8,603 bases of DNA, taken from a candidate division SR1 bacterium CG_4_9_14_3_um_filter_40_9. GTDB taxonomy: Bacteria > Patescibacteriota > Gracilibacteria > Absconditabacterales > Absconditicoccaceae. A program made the translations under genes and the position numbers. Location of the stretch: NCBI GenBank assembly GCA_002791215.1, contig PFWQ01000047.1:1-8603 (forward strand), in the 5' to 3' direction. A model generated the notes under the pieces. The model was not told the origin of the DNA and did no database searches. It saw only the letters and a list, made by a program, of their open reading frames with translations. This document shows positions 1 through 6,137 of this stretch, in pieces; within the stretch, counting starts at the first letter, position 1, and each line of letters begins with the position of its first letter.

Positions 1-192
1 CCGGAGAAGGATATAGATGACTTTGAGTACGAGGTCCACGATTCAGACTACTTCTGTTTTATCTACACCAAGGACATCGCCTGTAGCCGCATACGAATTC
101 CCGCCAAATGCCAAAAATAAAATCCCCAAAACAATAAGCACAGAGAGAAATTTTCTCGTTAATATGTATGATTTCAAAAAGCGTATAAGCAT
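1..192 (-). CDS. Secreted or membrane protein, N-terminal part (runs off the left edge)
   Basis: The ATG at 190-192 opens a protein of which 64 codons are visible; the reading frame is still open at base 1. A basic N-terminus (R and K within the first 15 residues) is followed by a hydrophobic run of about 16 residues ending in a small-residue site around SYA-A, a typical Sec signal peptide. After a short polar stretch (residues 39-49, ATGDVLGVDKT) a second hydrophobic segment begins and continues to the window edge, so the mature protein probably has a membrane helix near its N-terminus. One in-frame UGA (43-45) must be read as Gly to reach the edge. The reading frame is open further upstream, to about 318, but that part overlaps a dispersed repeat and is not hydrophobic, so the inner ATG is preferred. 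No Shine-Dalgarno motif is seen. I do not recognise the family; a pilin-like or small multi-pass protein is possible. Confidence 0.6.
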
Positions 193-242
193 TGTACTAC
201 GTAAAAATAAAAGTTGATTAGCAGGTTGGATAAAATGGTCTA

Positions 243-366
243 TCATTGCGAATCCCGCACTTAGCGGGACAGGCTCCGTGAAGTAATCTGGACCAAACAA
301 GCGACCTGATTGCCACATCTGATTGCCACGTTACTTTGTTCCTCGCAATGACTGACTCGCAATGAC
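243..366. repeat. Dispersed inverted-repeat element
   Basis: TCATTGCGA at 243-251 is matched by its reverse complement TCGCAATGA at 343-351 and again at 357-365. Inside are a small hairpin (TCCCGC around 254 with GCGGGA near 265) and a direct repeat CTGATTGCCAC at 306-316 and 319-329. The minus strand reads like the widespread intergenic repeat type with TCATTGCGAGGAAC and GTGGCAATC blocks; that resemblance is from memory and not a search. No coding region is seen in it. Confidence 0.6.
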
Positions 367-504
367 GGGTCGCGCCAATGCCTGATGTTCTCTTTCAATT
401 ATATTCACAGCCAGAAAACTTACAAATAAAGGGGGTATTTCCTTGATTCTGCCCTTGCAAAAATCACTAAAATATGTATGAATGGTGTCCGTCTAATAAG
501 ATTG

Positions 505-588
505 GATAAAAATTGATAAAAATTGCTCAAACTTGATAAAACTCGAAATACAATTTTTATCTATTTTCAACCATTTTTAACCATTTTT
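505..588. repeat. Period-10 direct repeats with an 11-bp inverted repeat in the tsaB leader
   Basis: GATAAAAATTG occurs at 505-515 and 515-525 (period 10). Its exact reverse complement CAATTTTTATC lies at 551-561, so an 11-bp hairpin can form from either left copy. AACCATTTTT then repeats at 569-578 and 579-588, again with period 10, ending 12 bases before the tsaB ATG. The rest of 367-504 holds nothing I can name. A regulatory role is plausible because of the position but is inference only. Confidence 0.55.
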
Positions 589-599
589 AACATTTCTTT

Positions 600-1247
600 A
601 TGTTGTTTGTAAATATTTCCTCAGATAAAGTGCAGATCGCGGATGCGAAACAGGAGAAATTCCTCGACCGCAACAGCATCGAGAATACGCTCGGGAAGTG
701 CCTAATTGACCGATACAAGCAATCTCCGTTCCAAGAAATTCTTCTCCTCAACGGCCCGGGCGGTTTCACCAATTTGAGGGTGGGGACGCTAACCTTGAAT
801 TTGCTCAATAAATTATTAGGGGCAAAGGTGCAAAGGTGCAAAGGAGCAAAGGAAAGCCTATCCACCTATCAGACCTATCCACCTATTCGCCTTTTTTCCA
901 TTACTAAGCTTGACTTTTACACGTATTTGTTTAAAAAATGATTACTGTCAAGCAAGGGCGTAATTTACATATGACAAAAGGATAATGTACGACTCTACGA
1001 CGCAAAAAAAAAGACCTATTCGCAAATAAAGCTTGACACTATAAAAAAAGATAGTAATCTGTTCTTTGACTTCACAAAAGAGGACTATCGAGGTGAAAAT
1101 ACCTCAAATATGATTAGCTTCCACATGAAAGAGAAATGATTAGAAGTTCAGCGAAAAAAGAAATCCATGATAGTAACTATCAAAGACCTTTGAATCAAAG
1201 CGCAAACACAAGCAAAACCAGAATATATGATAGAGGCAGTTTTATAA
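600..1247 (+). CDS. tsaB: TsaB, tRNA N6-threonylcarbamoyladenosine (t6A) biosynthesis protein
   Basis: The 215-aa product has the ASKHA-fold TsaB signature GPGGFTNLRVG at residues 52-62 (family form GPGSFTGLRIG). TsaB is the inactive partner that binds TsaD in the complex making t6A37 on ANN-decoding tRNAs in the cytoplasm. The first 113 codons lack UGA; the C-terminal half is reached only by reading UGA as Gly at 939, 972, 1137 and 1191. That half ends in PEYMIEAVL, similar to the usual TsaB tail, before TAA at 1245-1247. Length is close to the family's usual 220-240 aa. Residues about 75-97 come from a tandem repeat (822-889) and look like an insertion after the first helix. ruvX follows after 12 nt, so they are probably cotranscribed. 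No Shine-Dalgarno precedes the ATG. TsaC, TsaD and TsaE are not in the window. Confidence 0.85.
822..889 (+). repeat. Octamer repeat insertion inside tsaB
   Basis: Four 8-nt units (GCAAAGGT twice, then GCAAAGGA twice) occupy 822-853. After a 3-nt spacer come four CCTATCNN-type units, containing an exact 13-nt direct repeat CCTATCCACCTAT at 857-869 and 874-886. The right half is partly complementary to the left (AAAGG against CCTAT or CCACC), so the whole can fold as an imperfect hairpin. It encodes residues about 75-97 of TsaB without breaking the frame. Confidence 0.7.
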
Positions 1248-1259
1248 TTAGTATGCATT

Positions 1260-1712
1260 ATGTTCCAGAATCACCGCAAACAGAAATCAGTCCTAGCCAT
1301 CGACCGATGAAGCAAATATGTGGGTCTTGCCTACAAGATTGTTGATCAGGAAGTCATTTTCCCAGTCGGATATCTGCTCAATGATCAGATGATTTTTTTC
1401 CATATCGCAGATATCATCGAAAAGCATAATGTCGGCACTATCGTAGTCTGACGACCGACTAGACAATTAGATATCCAGGAAAAAATAAATAAATTTATCA
1501 ACAATATGAATTACATCATCGAGCATAGAGAAATCGCTCTGGATAGAGTGGATGAGGATTATACCAGCGTTCAATCAGGAGAAATCGTCTCAAACTCCGC
1601 TAAAGACACTGCGCTCGGAGCAGGTTTTAAAAAGAATGTTGCGGAAGATACGGTCAGCGCGATGTTGATACTAGAAAGACGAGCGAAGAAAGACAAATCC
1701 GTAGAGGCGTAA
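1260..1712 (+). CDS. ruvX: RuvX/YqgF-family RNase H-fold nuclease
   Basis: A 150-aa protein of normal family length. Residues 12-24 LAIDRGSKYVGLA match the first motif LAIDxGxKRIGLA, with the motif glycine G17 encoded by UGA at 1308. TIVVGRPT (60-67) matches the second strand IVVGLP, with G64 also UGA (1449). VDEDYTS (97-103) is the family DExxTS motif carrying the acidic pair, and AEDTVSAMLIL near residues 128-138 holds the last acidic position. Family members process the 5' end of pre-16S rRNA or were proposed as Holliday junction resolvases; the exact role here cannot be told. ATG at 1260 leaves 12 nt after tsaB and starts just before the first strand; no Shine-Dalgarno is visible. The final residues and the TAA overlap a palindromic repeat (1704-1725). 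Confidence 0.88.
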
Positions 1713-1768
1713 CATGTTACGTCTCGTAGATTTACCTGCCTTTGGCATGGGATGCGATTTATCGCATC
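1704..1768. repeat. Palindromic repeat pair at the ruvX 3' end
   Basis: CGTAACATGTTACG at 1708-1721 is a perfect 14-bp palindrome, extended to 1704-1725 by three more pairs across one G-T wobble. GATGCGAT at 1751-1758 and ATCGCATC at 1761-1768 form a second perfect 8-bp inverted repeat. Neither is followed by a T run, so they are not classical terminators. The first overlaps the ruvX stop codon (1710-1712), so the repeat supplies the end of that gene. They resemble dispersed bacterial palindromes of the GTAACATGTTAC kind. Confidence 0.65.
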
Positions 1769-1806
1769 TAATAACAAGGTGGATGGTTTATTTCTACATG
1801 TTAAAT

Positions 1807-2232
1807 ATGGAAGACAAGTACGCAGAGGTAAAGGAGTACAATAAACTGGTAAGGGATAAAACAATCGAGCATATCCAGAGCCAGTGAAAAAAAGCTATTT
1901 TTCATATCGCCAGCGAAGAAGAGAAGTTTCCCAAAGCTTTTGAAAAATTAAGAGAGGAGCTAGAAGAGCTCAAAGAAGCGATCAACGTGGATGATCAGAA
2001 TAATATATATAGCGAGTCTGCTGATGTGCTTGAGATAAAAAATCTTATCTATGAGAAATTCACAGGTGTAATGTCGCAAGATGACCGCGAAGAATTGATA
2101 AATGTTACCAGATATCTTGAGAAAATCGTGCTTCAATGCAATTTGGATATATCAAAAATTTTCACTATCAAGGAAGAGAAACTGGAGAAGAAGTGATGAT
2201 TTTCCAAGCGGATTATCTTGGAAAGATCGTAA
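1807..2232 (+). CDS. MazG-like / phosphoribosyl-ATP pyrophosphohydrolase-like NTP pyrophosphatase
   Basis: A 141-aa all-alpha NTP-PPase. YNKLVRDK at residues 11-18 is the characteristic N-terminal motif of the small MazG-like house-cleaning group. A glutamate-rich helix (KLREELEELKEA, about 47-58) and ESAD (about 69-72) supply the ExxE and ExxD metal-binding pairs. The end, KKGGFSKRIIL, matches the family's GGFxxRIxL tail, and both glycines are encoded by consecutive UGA codons at 2194-2199; residue 27 (SQGKK) is a third UGA (1885). The likely reaction is hydrolysis of a (d)NTP to NMP and PPi; the substrate is unknown. In-frame ATGs at 1798 and 1783 are possible longer starts, but 1807 puts the YNKLVRDK motif at the usual distance. 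It follows ruvX on the same strand after 94 nt of repeat sequence. Confidence 0.85.
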
Positions 2233-2336
2233 GAGGCAAAATATTACCATCCTAAGTTCCCTCGGCACCTGCCCCGTCTTTAGCGGGGCTGAAAGAGGGG
2301 GGACCCGCAGGGTGGAAGATTTATATAAAAATACCT
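2233..2336. repeat. Short repeat spacer with hairpin
   Basis: The 104 nt between the MazG-like gene and the DUF559 gene contain GCCCCG at 2271-2276 and CGGGGC at 2284-2289, enclosing a TCTTTAG loop. The same design (a C-rich arm, a loop containing TTTA or CTTA, a G-rich arm) recurs near 254-270 and at 5296-5311, so this is more likely a dispersed repeat than a specific terminator. No T run follows. Confidence 0.5.
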
Positions 2337-2744
2337 ATGCATTATTATTACAAGAATCATCTCAAAGAGTATTCACAAGAGAATAGAAATGCTCCGACTA
2401 AAACTGAATGATTGGCCTGGAACTGTATTCTTAAAAGAGATAAGACATGATATAGATTTCTTAGACAAAAGCCTGTTGAGTGATTTATTTTAGATTTCTA
2501 TTGCGCTAAATTGAAATTATGAATAGAGCTTGATGGAGCAAGTCACGAAGGCAAAGGAGAATATGATGCCGAAAGAGATATTTTTTTATTGTGATTATGA
2601 ATAAAAATCATCAGATATGATGATCATGATATTTTAAAGAATCTTGAATGAGTCGCTTTAGATATAGAAAGTTCTATTCGTGAAAGAGAAAAGGAATTGC
2701 ATCTAAAATCCTCCATCCTAAAGGATACCTCCCCCTTTCTTTAA
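2337..2744 (+). CDS. DUF559 (Vsr/PD-(D/E)xK-like) endonuclease domain protein
   Basis: With UGA as Gly the frame gives a 135-aa protein that matches DUF559 along most of its length: TKTEGLAW (21-28), the RQKPV motif (43-47) followed by GFILDFYC with D53, IELDGASH (63-70) with E64, D66 and H70, then DAERD (77-81). These acidic residues fit the nuclease-like core shared with very-short-patch repair endonucleases. Seven UGA codons (for example before LAW, FILDF, IELDG and VALDI) would truncate it under the standard code, so it is invisible to ordinary gene callers. The function of stand-alone DUF559 proteins is not settled; DNA cleavage or repair is inferred from fold. The last residues (LKSSILKDTSPFL) are encoded by a hairpin repeat and may be an acquired tail. 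It is convergent with the DUF58 gene, stop to stop only 10 nt apart. Confidence 0.85.
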
Positions 2745-2757
2745 AGGGGGTATTTTA
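2731..2757. terminator. Hairpin between convergent genes, possible bidirectional terminator
   Basis: CCCCCTTT (2731-2738) and AAAGGGGG (2743-2750) form a perfect 8-bp stem with a 4-nt loop, followed on the plus strand by TATTTTAT. It spans the DUF559 stop (2742-2744) and lies just past the DUF58 stop (2755-2757). On the minus strand there is no T run, so termination in that direction is less certain. The sequence also belongs to the C-rich repeat family seen at 3587-3662. Confidence 0.5.
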
Positions 2758-3552
2758 TAATTGAATAGTCTGCAATTTTTTGCTATCCAATTCCTTGTTC
2801 TGATCGAGAAGAAAATAAGAATAATTTTGTCATTCACACAAAGATCACGATCCGGTAACGGGCACAGGAATCTGAATCAATCCGAGCGCATGTTCCTTAT
2901 CGAAATGTTTGAGCAGATGAAGCTCGTTTTCTTCCACATCCAAAAAATCTGAAAAGATAACTACGGCACGCCTTTTCGTGTTCGTTTTCGCTAAATTCAA
3001 AAATTGGGATAGGGCAGTGCGGTATGATTTCGACATTCGTTTCACTATCCATTGCAACTCTTCAATTCGTTGGTAGGCCTTTTCTCGATGCTTATCGATT
3101 ACGATTTCTTTAATTATAGCATTCGAACTAAATCGCGAATAGCTCGGATAAAAAATATGTACTCTGATTCCATTCTTTTTGCAATACACCATCATGTCAG
3201 CAAAAAATTCAGAAACTTTTTCGTAGTTCGATTGGTTTTTTTCATCTCTTGTTTGTCCCTCCTGATAAGGAGGGAGGGAGCGTAGCGGAAGGGAGGTTTG
3301 TTTCCCCTTCCGATTATAATTTACATCAAAAAAAACATCCAGGGTAATATCTTTTTCCTGCTGGAAAAGGCTGGTGTAAAGCTCGTTATGCTTAGCAGTC
3401 TGTTTCCGGTTGATATATTTGAATGGGTCGCCGGCGCTATATTTTCTCACATCCGTGACTTCCAACCCTGATCATTTGAAGATACTCTGAAACGTAGAGA
3501 AATATTTCCCAGCTATCAGTTTTTTCATTTTGATGAGAAATTTTGATTTCAT
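2755..3552 (-). CDS. DUF58 domain protein
   Basis: The 265-aa product matches DUF58: GKYFSTFQSIFKGSGLEVTD (15-34), then VRKYSAGDPFKYIN (35-48), the equivalent of the family motif REYxxGDDxRxIDW. DVFFDVNYN (72-80) corresponds to the first strand of the vWA-like fold. UGA is read as Gly at 3472 (residue 27, the KGSG motif) and twice near the end (2845, 2830); a standard-code caller would start at an internal TTG and lose the first 29 residues. DUF58 proteins usually sit beside MoxR AAA ATPases; neither MoxR nor a vWA partner is here. The metal-binding DxSxS of many relatives is DVNYN, so metal binding is doubtful. Residues about 83-101 are a repeat-derived insertion. ATG at 3550-3552 is chosen because it precedes the conserved GKY region; M9 is an alternative. 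The gene follows murE by 110 nt. Confidence 0.85.
3251..3301 (-). repeat. C-rich hairpin repeat inserted in the DUF58 gene
   Basis: TCCCTCCT (3256-3263) and AGGAGGGA (3268-3275) form an 8-bp stem around GATA. The block TTGTCCCTCCTGA (3254-3266) recurs at 5195-5207 in the rsmE-murE spacer, which marks it as a dispersed repeat. In the gene it encodes a low-complexity stretch (TSLPLRSLPPYQEGQT) in the loop after the first vWA-like strand, without a frameshift. Confidence 0.65.
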
Positions 3553-3586
3553 AGATAAGTAATGATTAAATAATTTTTGTTCTCCT

Positions 3587-3662
3587 TTTCTTTAAAGGAT
3601 GGGGACCGCGAAGTGGTGGTGGGTTTGTTGTTCCTCCCCTTGGAGAGGAGGTTAGGTGGGGT
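3587..3662. repeat. G/C-rich dispersed repeat between murE and the DUF58 gene
   Basis: This spacer contains TTTCTTTAAAGG, shared with the convergent hairpin at 2736-2747, then G-rich GGTGGTGGG and a small inverted repeat around CCTCC and GGAGG near 3634-3652. It directly follows the murE TAG stop. It may end some murE transcripts, but no clear T run follows on the minus strand, so I call it only a repeat. Confidence 0.5.
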
Positions 3663-4970
3663 CTATTTCAAATTCTTTAACACCTCTTCCTTGTCACTCC
3701 ATTTTCTTTTTCCGAAATTCGTCAATTGTACGGCTTCATGACCCTTCCCTGCGAACATCAAAATATCTCCTGGCTTAGCGATTTCTGTCGCGAATTTGAT
3801 AGCCAGAACTCTTTCAGGGAGGATGAAAAGATTTCTTCATTCAGATTTATTTTTCATATCTTGCGTAAGTTGCTGCAAGATTTCCAATCTGTTTTCTGTA
3901 TCAGGATCATCATCCGTAGCGATAGCGATATCGGCGTATTGATCTACTATTTTTCACATTTCAGGTCTCTTAGTTTTGTCTCTCACACCAGGCGCTCAGA
4001 AAGTGACGATGAGTCTACCAGCTCATTTTATTCATGCGAGATATTCAAGTGTTTTTTCTAATGCATCAGGGGAGTGTGCAAAGTCCACATAATAATTCAT
4101 GCCATTGTGTTCGAGGCGTTCCATTCTGCCTTCCACGCCCATAAATTGCTCCACGGAAGCGATAGCTTTTTCTATGCTGATGCCGATATTTGTCGCGACG
4201 CCGATAGCGGCGAGGATATTCAATACATTAAATTTCCCCACCAAATGCGTTTTGAGCGTGTAGGATTTCCCCAGGTAAGAAAAGATAAGTTCCGTGCCGT
4301 CTTTGAGGAAGGTGATTTTTTCCGCTTTCAGCATTGATGATCCCGTGATGCTGAAATTTACTTTTTTATCGAATGCCAATTCATCGAACCGCTTCCTCCC
4401 AACAGGGTCATCAGCAGGCAGGACCGCGTATTTATTCGCTTTATGATTTTTCAATACATACGTGAACAATCTTTTCTTCGCATCGATATAATGCTCCATG
4501 GTACCGTGATAATCCAAGTGGTCATGGGTGATATTCGTCAATACTGCACAATCAAAATCTGTCCCTTCGAAACGCGCCTGATCCATCCCGTGCGAGGATA
4601 CTTCGAGAACTGCGACTTTGCAACCGCTATCTTTTGCGATGGCAAGAATCGACTGAAGGTCGTAGATATCCAATGATGTCATTTTTTTTGTATTTTTGAG
4701 TTCTTCATTGCCGACCTTGATATTCGCCGTGCTTATCATGACGGTTTTTGCGAGATTATCATTCAATATCTTGTGGATCAGATTCACGACAGTGGTTTTT
4801 CCGTTCGTCCCTGTTACGCCGATAACAAAAAAATCCTTGGATGGATATCCATACAAAAAATTAGCGATCTGGCCGTTCAATTTCTTTCGAGCCTGATAGA
4901 TGAAACTATCCTTGATAATGTCATAGATTTTATCATAGCGGATGATTTTTTTGACGAGAGTTTTGAGCAT
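3663..4970 (-). CDS. murE: MurE-like UDP-MurNAc-tripeptide ligase
   Basis: The 435-aa protein is a Mur ligase that adds the third stem-peptide residue to UDP-MurNAc-L-Ala-D-Glu in the cytoplasm. Seen: ATP-binding GVTGTNGKTT (51-60), EVSSHGMD (123-130), NITHDHLDYHGT (146-157), the AKKRLF segment (164-169) with the usual carbamylated lysine, and the C-terminal domain GRLIVTFGAPGVRDKTKRP (318-336) and MFAGKGHE (405-412). The C-terminal 123 residues appear only if five UGA codons (4032, 4023, 3996, 3954, 3837) are Gly; two match invariant glycines (FG and MG). It is shorter than typical MurE (about 490 aa) because the N-terminal uridine-binding domain is reduced. The DNPR diaminopimelate-recognition motif is replaced by DDPD (354-357), so the added amino acid is uncertain. 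An in-frame stop lies 4 codons above the ATG, fixing the start. It ends with TAG. Confidence 0.92.
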
Positions 4971-5075
4971 ATTCCAGCTTTAGGGATAAAGTTGCAGAAA
5001 AATATAATGATATGCACGTGAAAAGAAAGTTTTTTATTTCGGGAAAAAAGAATTTAGCAAACTCATCCCGACCCT

Positions 5076-5093
5076 CTCCGGTAATGACCGGAG
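5076..5093. repeat. Perfect 7-bp hairpin in the murE upstream region
   Basis: CTCCGGT at 5076-5082 pairs with ACCGGAG at 5087-5093 around AATG. The spacer 4971-5312 between murE and rsmE contains no gene; it is filled with separate hairpins of this kind. No T run adjoins, so a repeat is more likely than a terminator. Confidence 0.5.
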
Positions 5094-5143
5094 CAAGGCC
5101 AAAGGATAAAAAAGTTCAGCAAACCTCTACCCTTAAAGGGAAC

Positions 5144-5227
5144 TCCAGCTGAGCTGGACTGTAGCCTTCTCCTTGTCAGGAGACACTTTAACATTGTCCC
5201 TCCTGACTACAGTCCAGCATAGCTGGA
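5144..5227. repeat. 84-bp nested inverted-repeat element
   Basis: The arm at 5144-5164 and the arm at 5207-5227 are reverse complements over 21 bp with two mismatches; the inner 11 bp (CTGGACTGTAG against CTACAGTCCAG) are perfect. Inside them GTCAGGAG (5175-5182) pairs with CTCCTGAC (5200-5207). Each outer arm is itself palindromic (TCCAGCT-G-AGCTGGA on the left). The result is a long nested stem or cruciform, similar to a miniature mobile repeat. No reading frame of note lies inside. Confidence 0.7.
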
Positions 5228-5243
5228 TAAGAAGGGTGGCCGA

Positions 5244-5259
5244 CCCCGACGGTTCGGGG
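5244..5259. repeat. GC-rich hairpin
   Basis: CCCCGA (5244-5249) and TCGGGG (5254-5259) enclose a CGGT loop. It lies in a GC-rich patch of the rsmE-murE spacer, between the 84-bp element and the rsmE terminator. Its composition stands out from the AT-rich surroundings. Confidence 0.45.
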
Positions 5260-5276
5260 GAGGTCGGGAGGTTTAT

Positions 5277-5311
5277 CAAAAAAAAATCCTTCAAGCCCTG
5301 CTTTAGCAGGG
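5277..5311 (-). terminator. Possible intrinsic terminator of rsmE
   Basis: Immediately after the rsmE TAA, CCCTGC and GCAGGG (5296-5311) form a 6-bp stem around TTTA. On the minus strand a run of ten T follows after a 9-nt gap (5277-5286). The gap is longer than ideal, and the hairpin has the same form as dispersed repeats at 2271-2289, so termination here is likely but not certain. Confidence 0.5.
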
Positions 5312-5312
5312 T

Positions 5313-6131
5313 TTAGAGGGTTTGTTTATTTTTCACGATCCATCCACCAACAATCGCCGCAGTTTCGGTCCTGAGCATCGTTTCCCCGAGTTCACGGACT
5401 TCAAAATTCACTCATTTCAAGACTTCATAATCACGTTCCATGAGTCATCATTCTGGCCCGACTAATCAGAACACAGAACTCAGAGCTCAGACCGCAGGTT
5501 CCTGCCTTCTGCTATCTGCCATCTGCAATCTTTTATCGAATACAATTACTTCGCAATTCTGTAGTTTTTCTTTCAAATTAGTAGTGAACGTGACCGTAGG
5601 CAGTTTTCGTCCCCGCGATTGTTCTACCGCTTCGCGAGCTATTTTCATCAGCCTCTCGGCCTTATTTTCATTCCATGTTTTGATGACAGATCTTTCACTC
5701 GGTCGGAAGATAATTTCATCGAGTCAGATTTCCGTCAATTTCTGGACGATCAATTCCACCTTTTCCCACTTATTTGGCATCCCGATAATCATGCCAGTTA
5801 CGCGTTCCGAGTTACTAGTTACGAGCTTATCTTTTCTCGTCACTCATCACTCGTTACTCGTCACTGCTTTGATGTTTCACATCAAAGTTTTATCATCCCA
5901 GTCTTTAATTTCCACTTCGTATCTGATTCATTCATTCTGTACGTAGATGATGTCGCCTGCTCATCCGTCTCTTGATCTGTCTTTAGCGGATTTAGCAGAT
6001 TTCTGCAATCTCAAAACCTTTCTGACTTGGTTTAGCAGATCAGGATTTGTTATCAGGATTTCTTTTCCTTTTATCGTGTAGTCGGTGAGAAAAAGTTGTT
6101 TGTGAGTGAGGTTCGTGAGAGTAGAGGACAT
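5313..6131 (-). CDS. rsmE: RsmE, 16S rRNA (uracil1498-N3)-methyltransferase
   Basis: The 272-aa protein is a SPOUT-class SAM methyltransferase that makes m3U1498 in 16S rRNA. Seen: VRKVLRL (36-42) of the N-terminal PUA-like domain, KWEKVELIVQKLTEIGLDEI (121-140), AREAVEQSRGRKLP (165-178), GPEGG (225-229) and LGETMLRTETA (248-258), the last two forming the SAM-binding trefoil knot. Eleven of its 21 glycines are UGA, including both of the GG in GPEGG (5445-5450), so the gene is shredded under the standard code. Three repeat-derived insertions (residues about 45-58, 90-110 and 203-223) lie in loops between conserved blocks, which explains a length above the usual 230-250 aa. A promoter-like element lies 52 nt upstream. 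ATG at 6129-6131 is the first plausible start; the segment before HKQLFLTD may be partly non-conserved. Confidence 0.92.
5464..5526 (-). repeat. 63-nt heptamer inverted repeat inserted in rsmE
   Basis: On the plus strand four 7-nt units ending in CAGA (5464-5491) are followed by a 7-nt centre and four 7-nt units of the form NNTCTGC or NNCCTGC (5499-5526). The centre contains the palindrome GCAGGTTCCTGC (5494-5505). CAGA and TCTG recur every seven bases on opposite sides, so the two arms pair at every unit. Nine heptamers equal 63 nt, or 21 codons, encoding residues about 203-223 of RsmE just before GPEGG. Confidence 0.78.
5803..5865 (-). repeat. 63-nt heptamer inverted repeat inserted in rsmE
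   Basis: Four exact 7-nt units (CGTCACT, CATCACT, CGTTACT, CGTCACT on the plus strand) lie at 5838-5865. The 22-nt arm 5804-5825 is complementary to 5836-5857 at 16 of 22 positions across a 10-nt loop. The whole encodes residues 90-110 of RsmE, a 21-residue polar stretch (begins VTSNEGG, ends TSNSER) in the linker between the PUA-like and SPOUT domains. Confidence 0.75.
5957..5998 (-). repeat. 42-nt inverted repeat inserted in rsmE
   Basis: CTGCT (5957-5961) and ATCCG (5963-5967) are mirrored by CGGAT (5987-5991) and AGCAG (5994-5998), giving an imperfect hairpin of 42 nt, exactly 14 codons. It encodes SAKSAKDRSRDGGA, which splits the expected VLRLxxGDxIxV segment of the N-terminal domain. 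TTTAGCGGA and TTTAGCAGA inside are near-copies. Confidence 0.65.
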
Positions 6132-6137
6132 AAAGTC

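Noticed and set aside
3726..4061. Plus-strand open frame opposite the murE C-terminus
   Set aside because: The minus strand encodes the conserved Mur ligase C-terminal domain here, so this is an antisense shadow.
5464..5865. Regular repeats suggesting a CRISPR array
   Set aside because: Units are 7 nt with no spacers, lie within a coding frame, and no cas gene is present.
5440..5946. Open plus-strand frame of 168 codons opposite rsmE
   Set aside because: It is the antisense of rsmE. The minus strand has all RsmE motifs once UGA is read as Gly; the plus-strand translation is low complexity from the repeats.
600..6131. A cluster of pseudogenes or an error-rich assembly with many premature TGA stops
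   Set aside because: Only TGA interrupts the frames, never TAA or TAG (except in the transposase), the interruptions fall on conserved glycines, and frames continue without indels. Recoding explains all of it.
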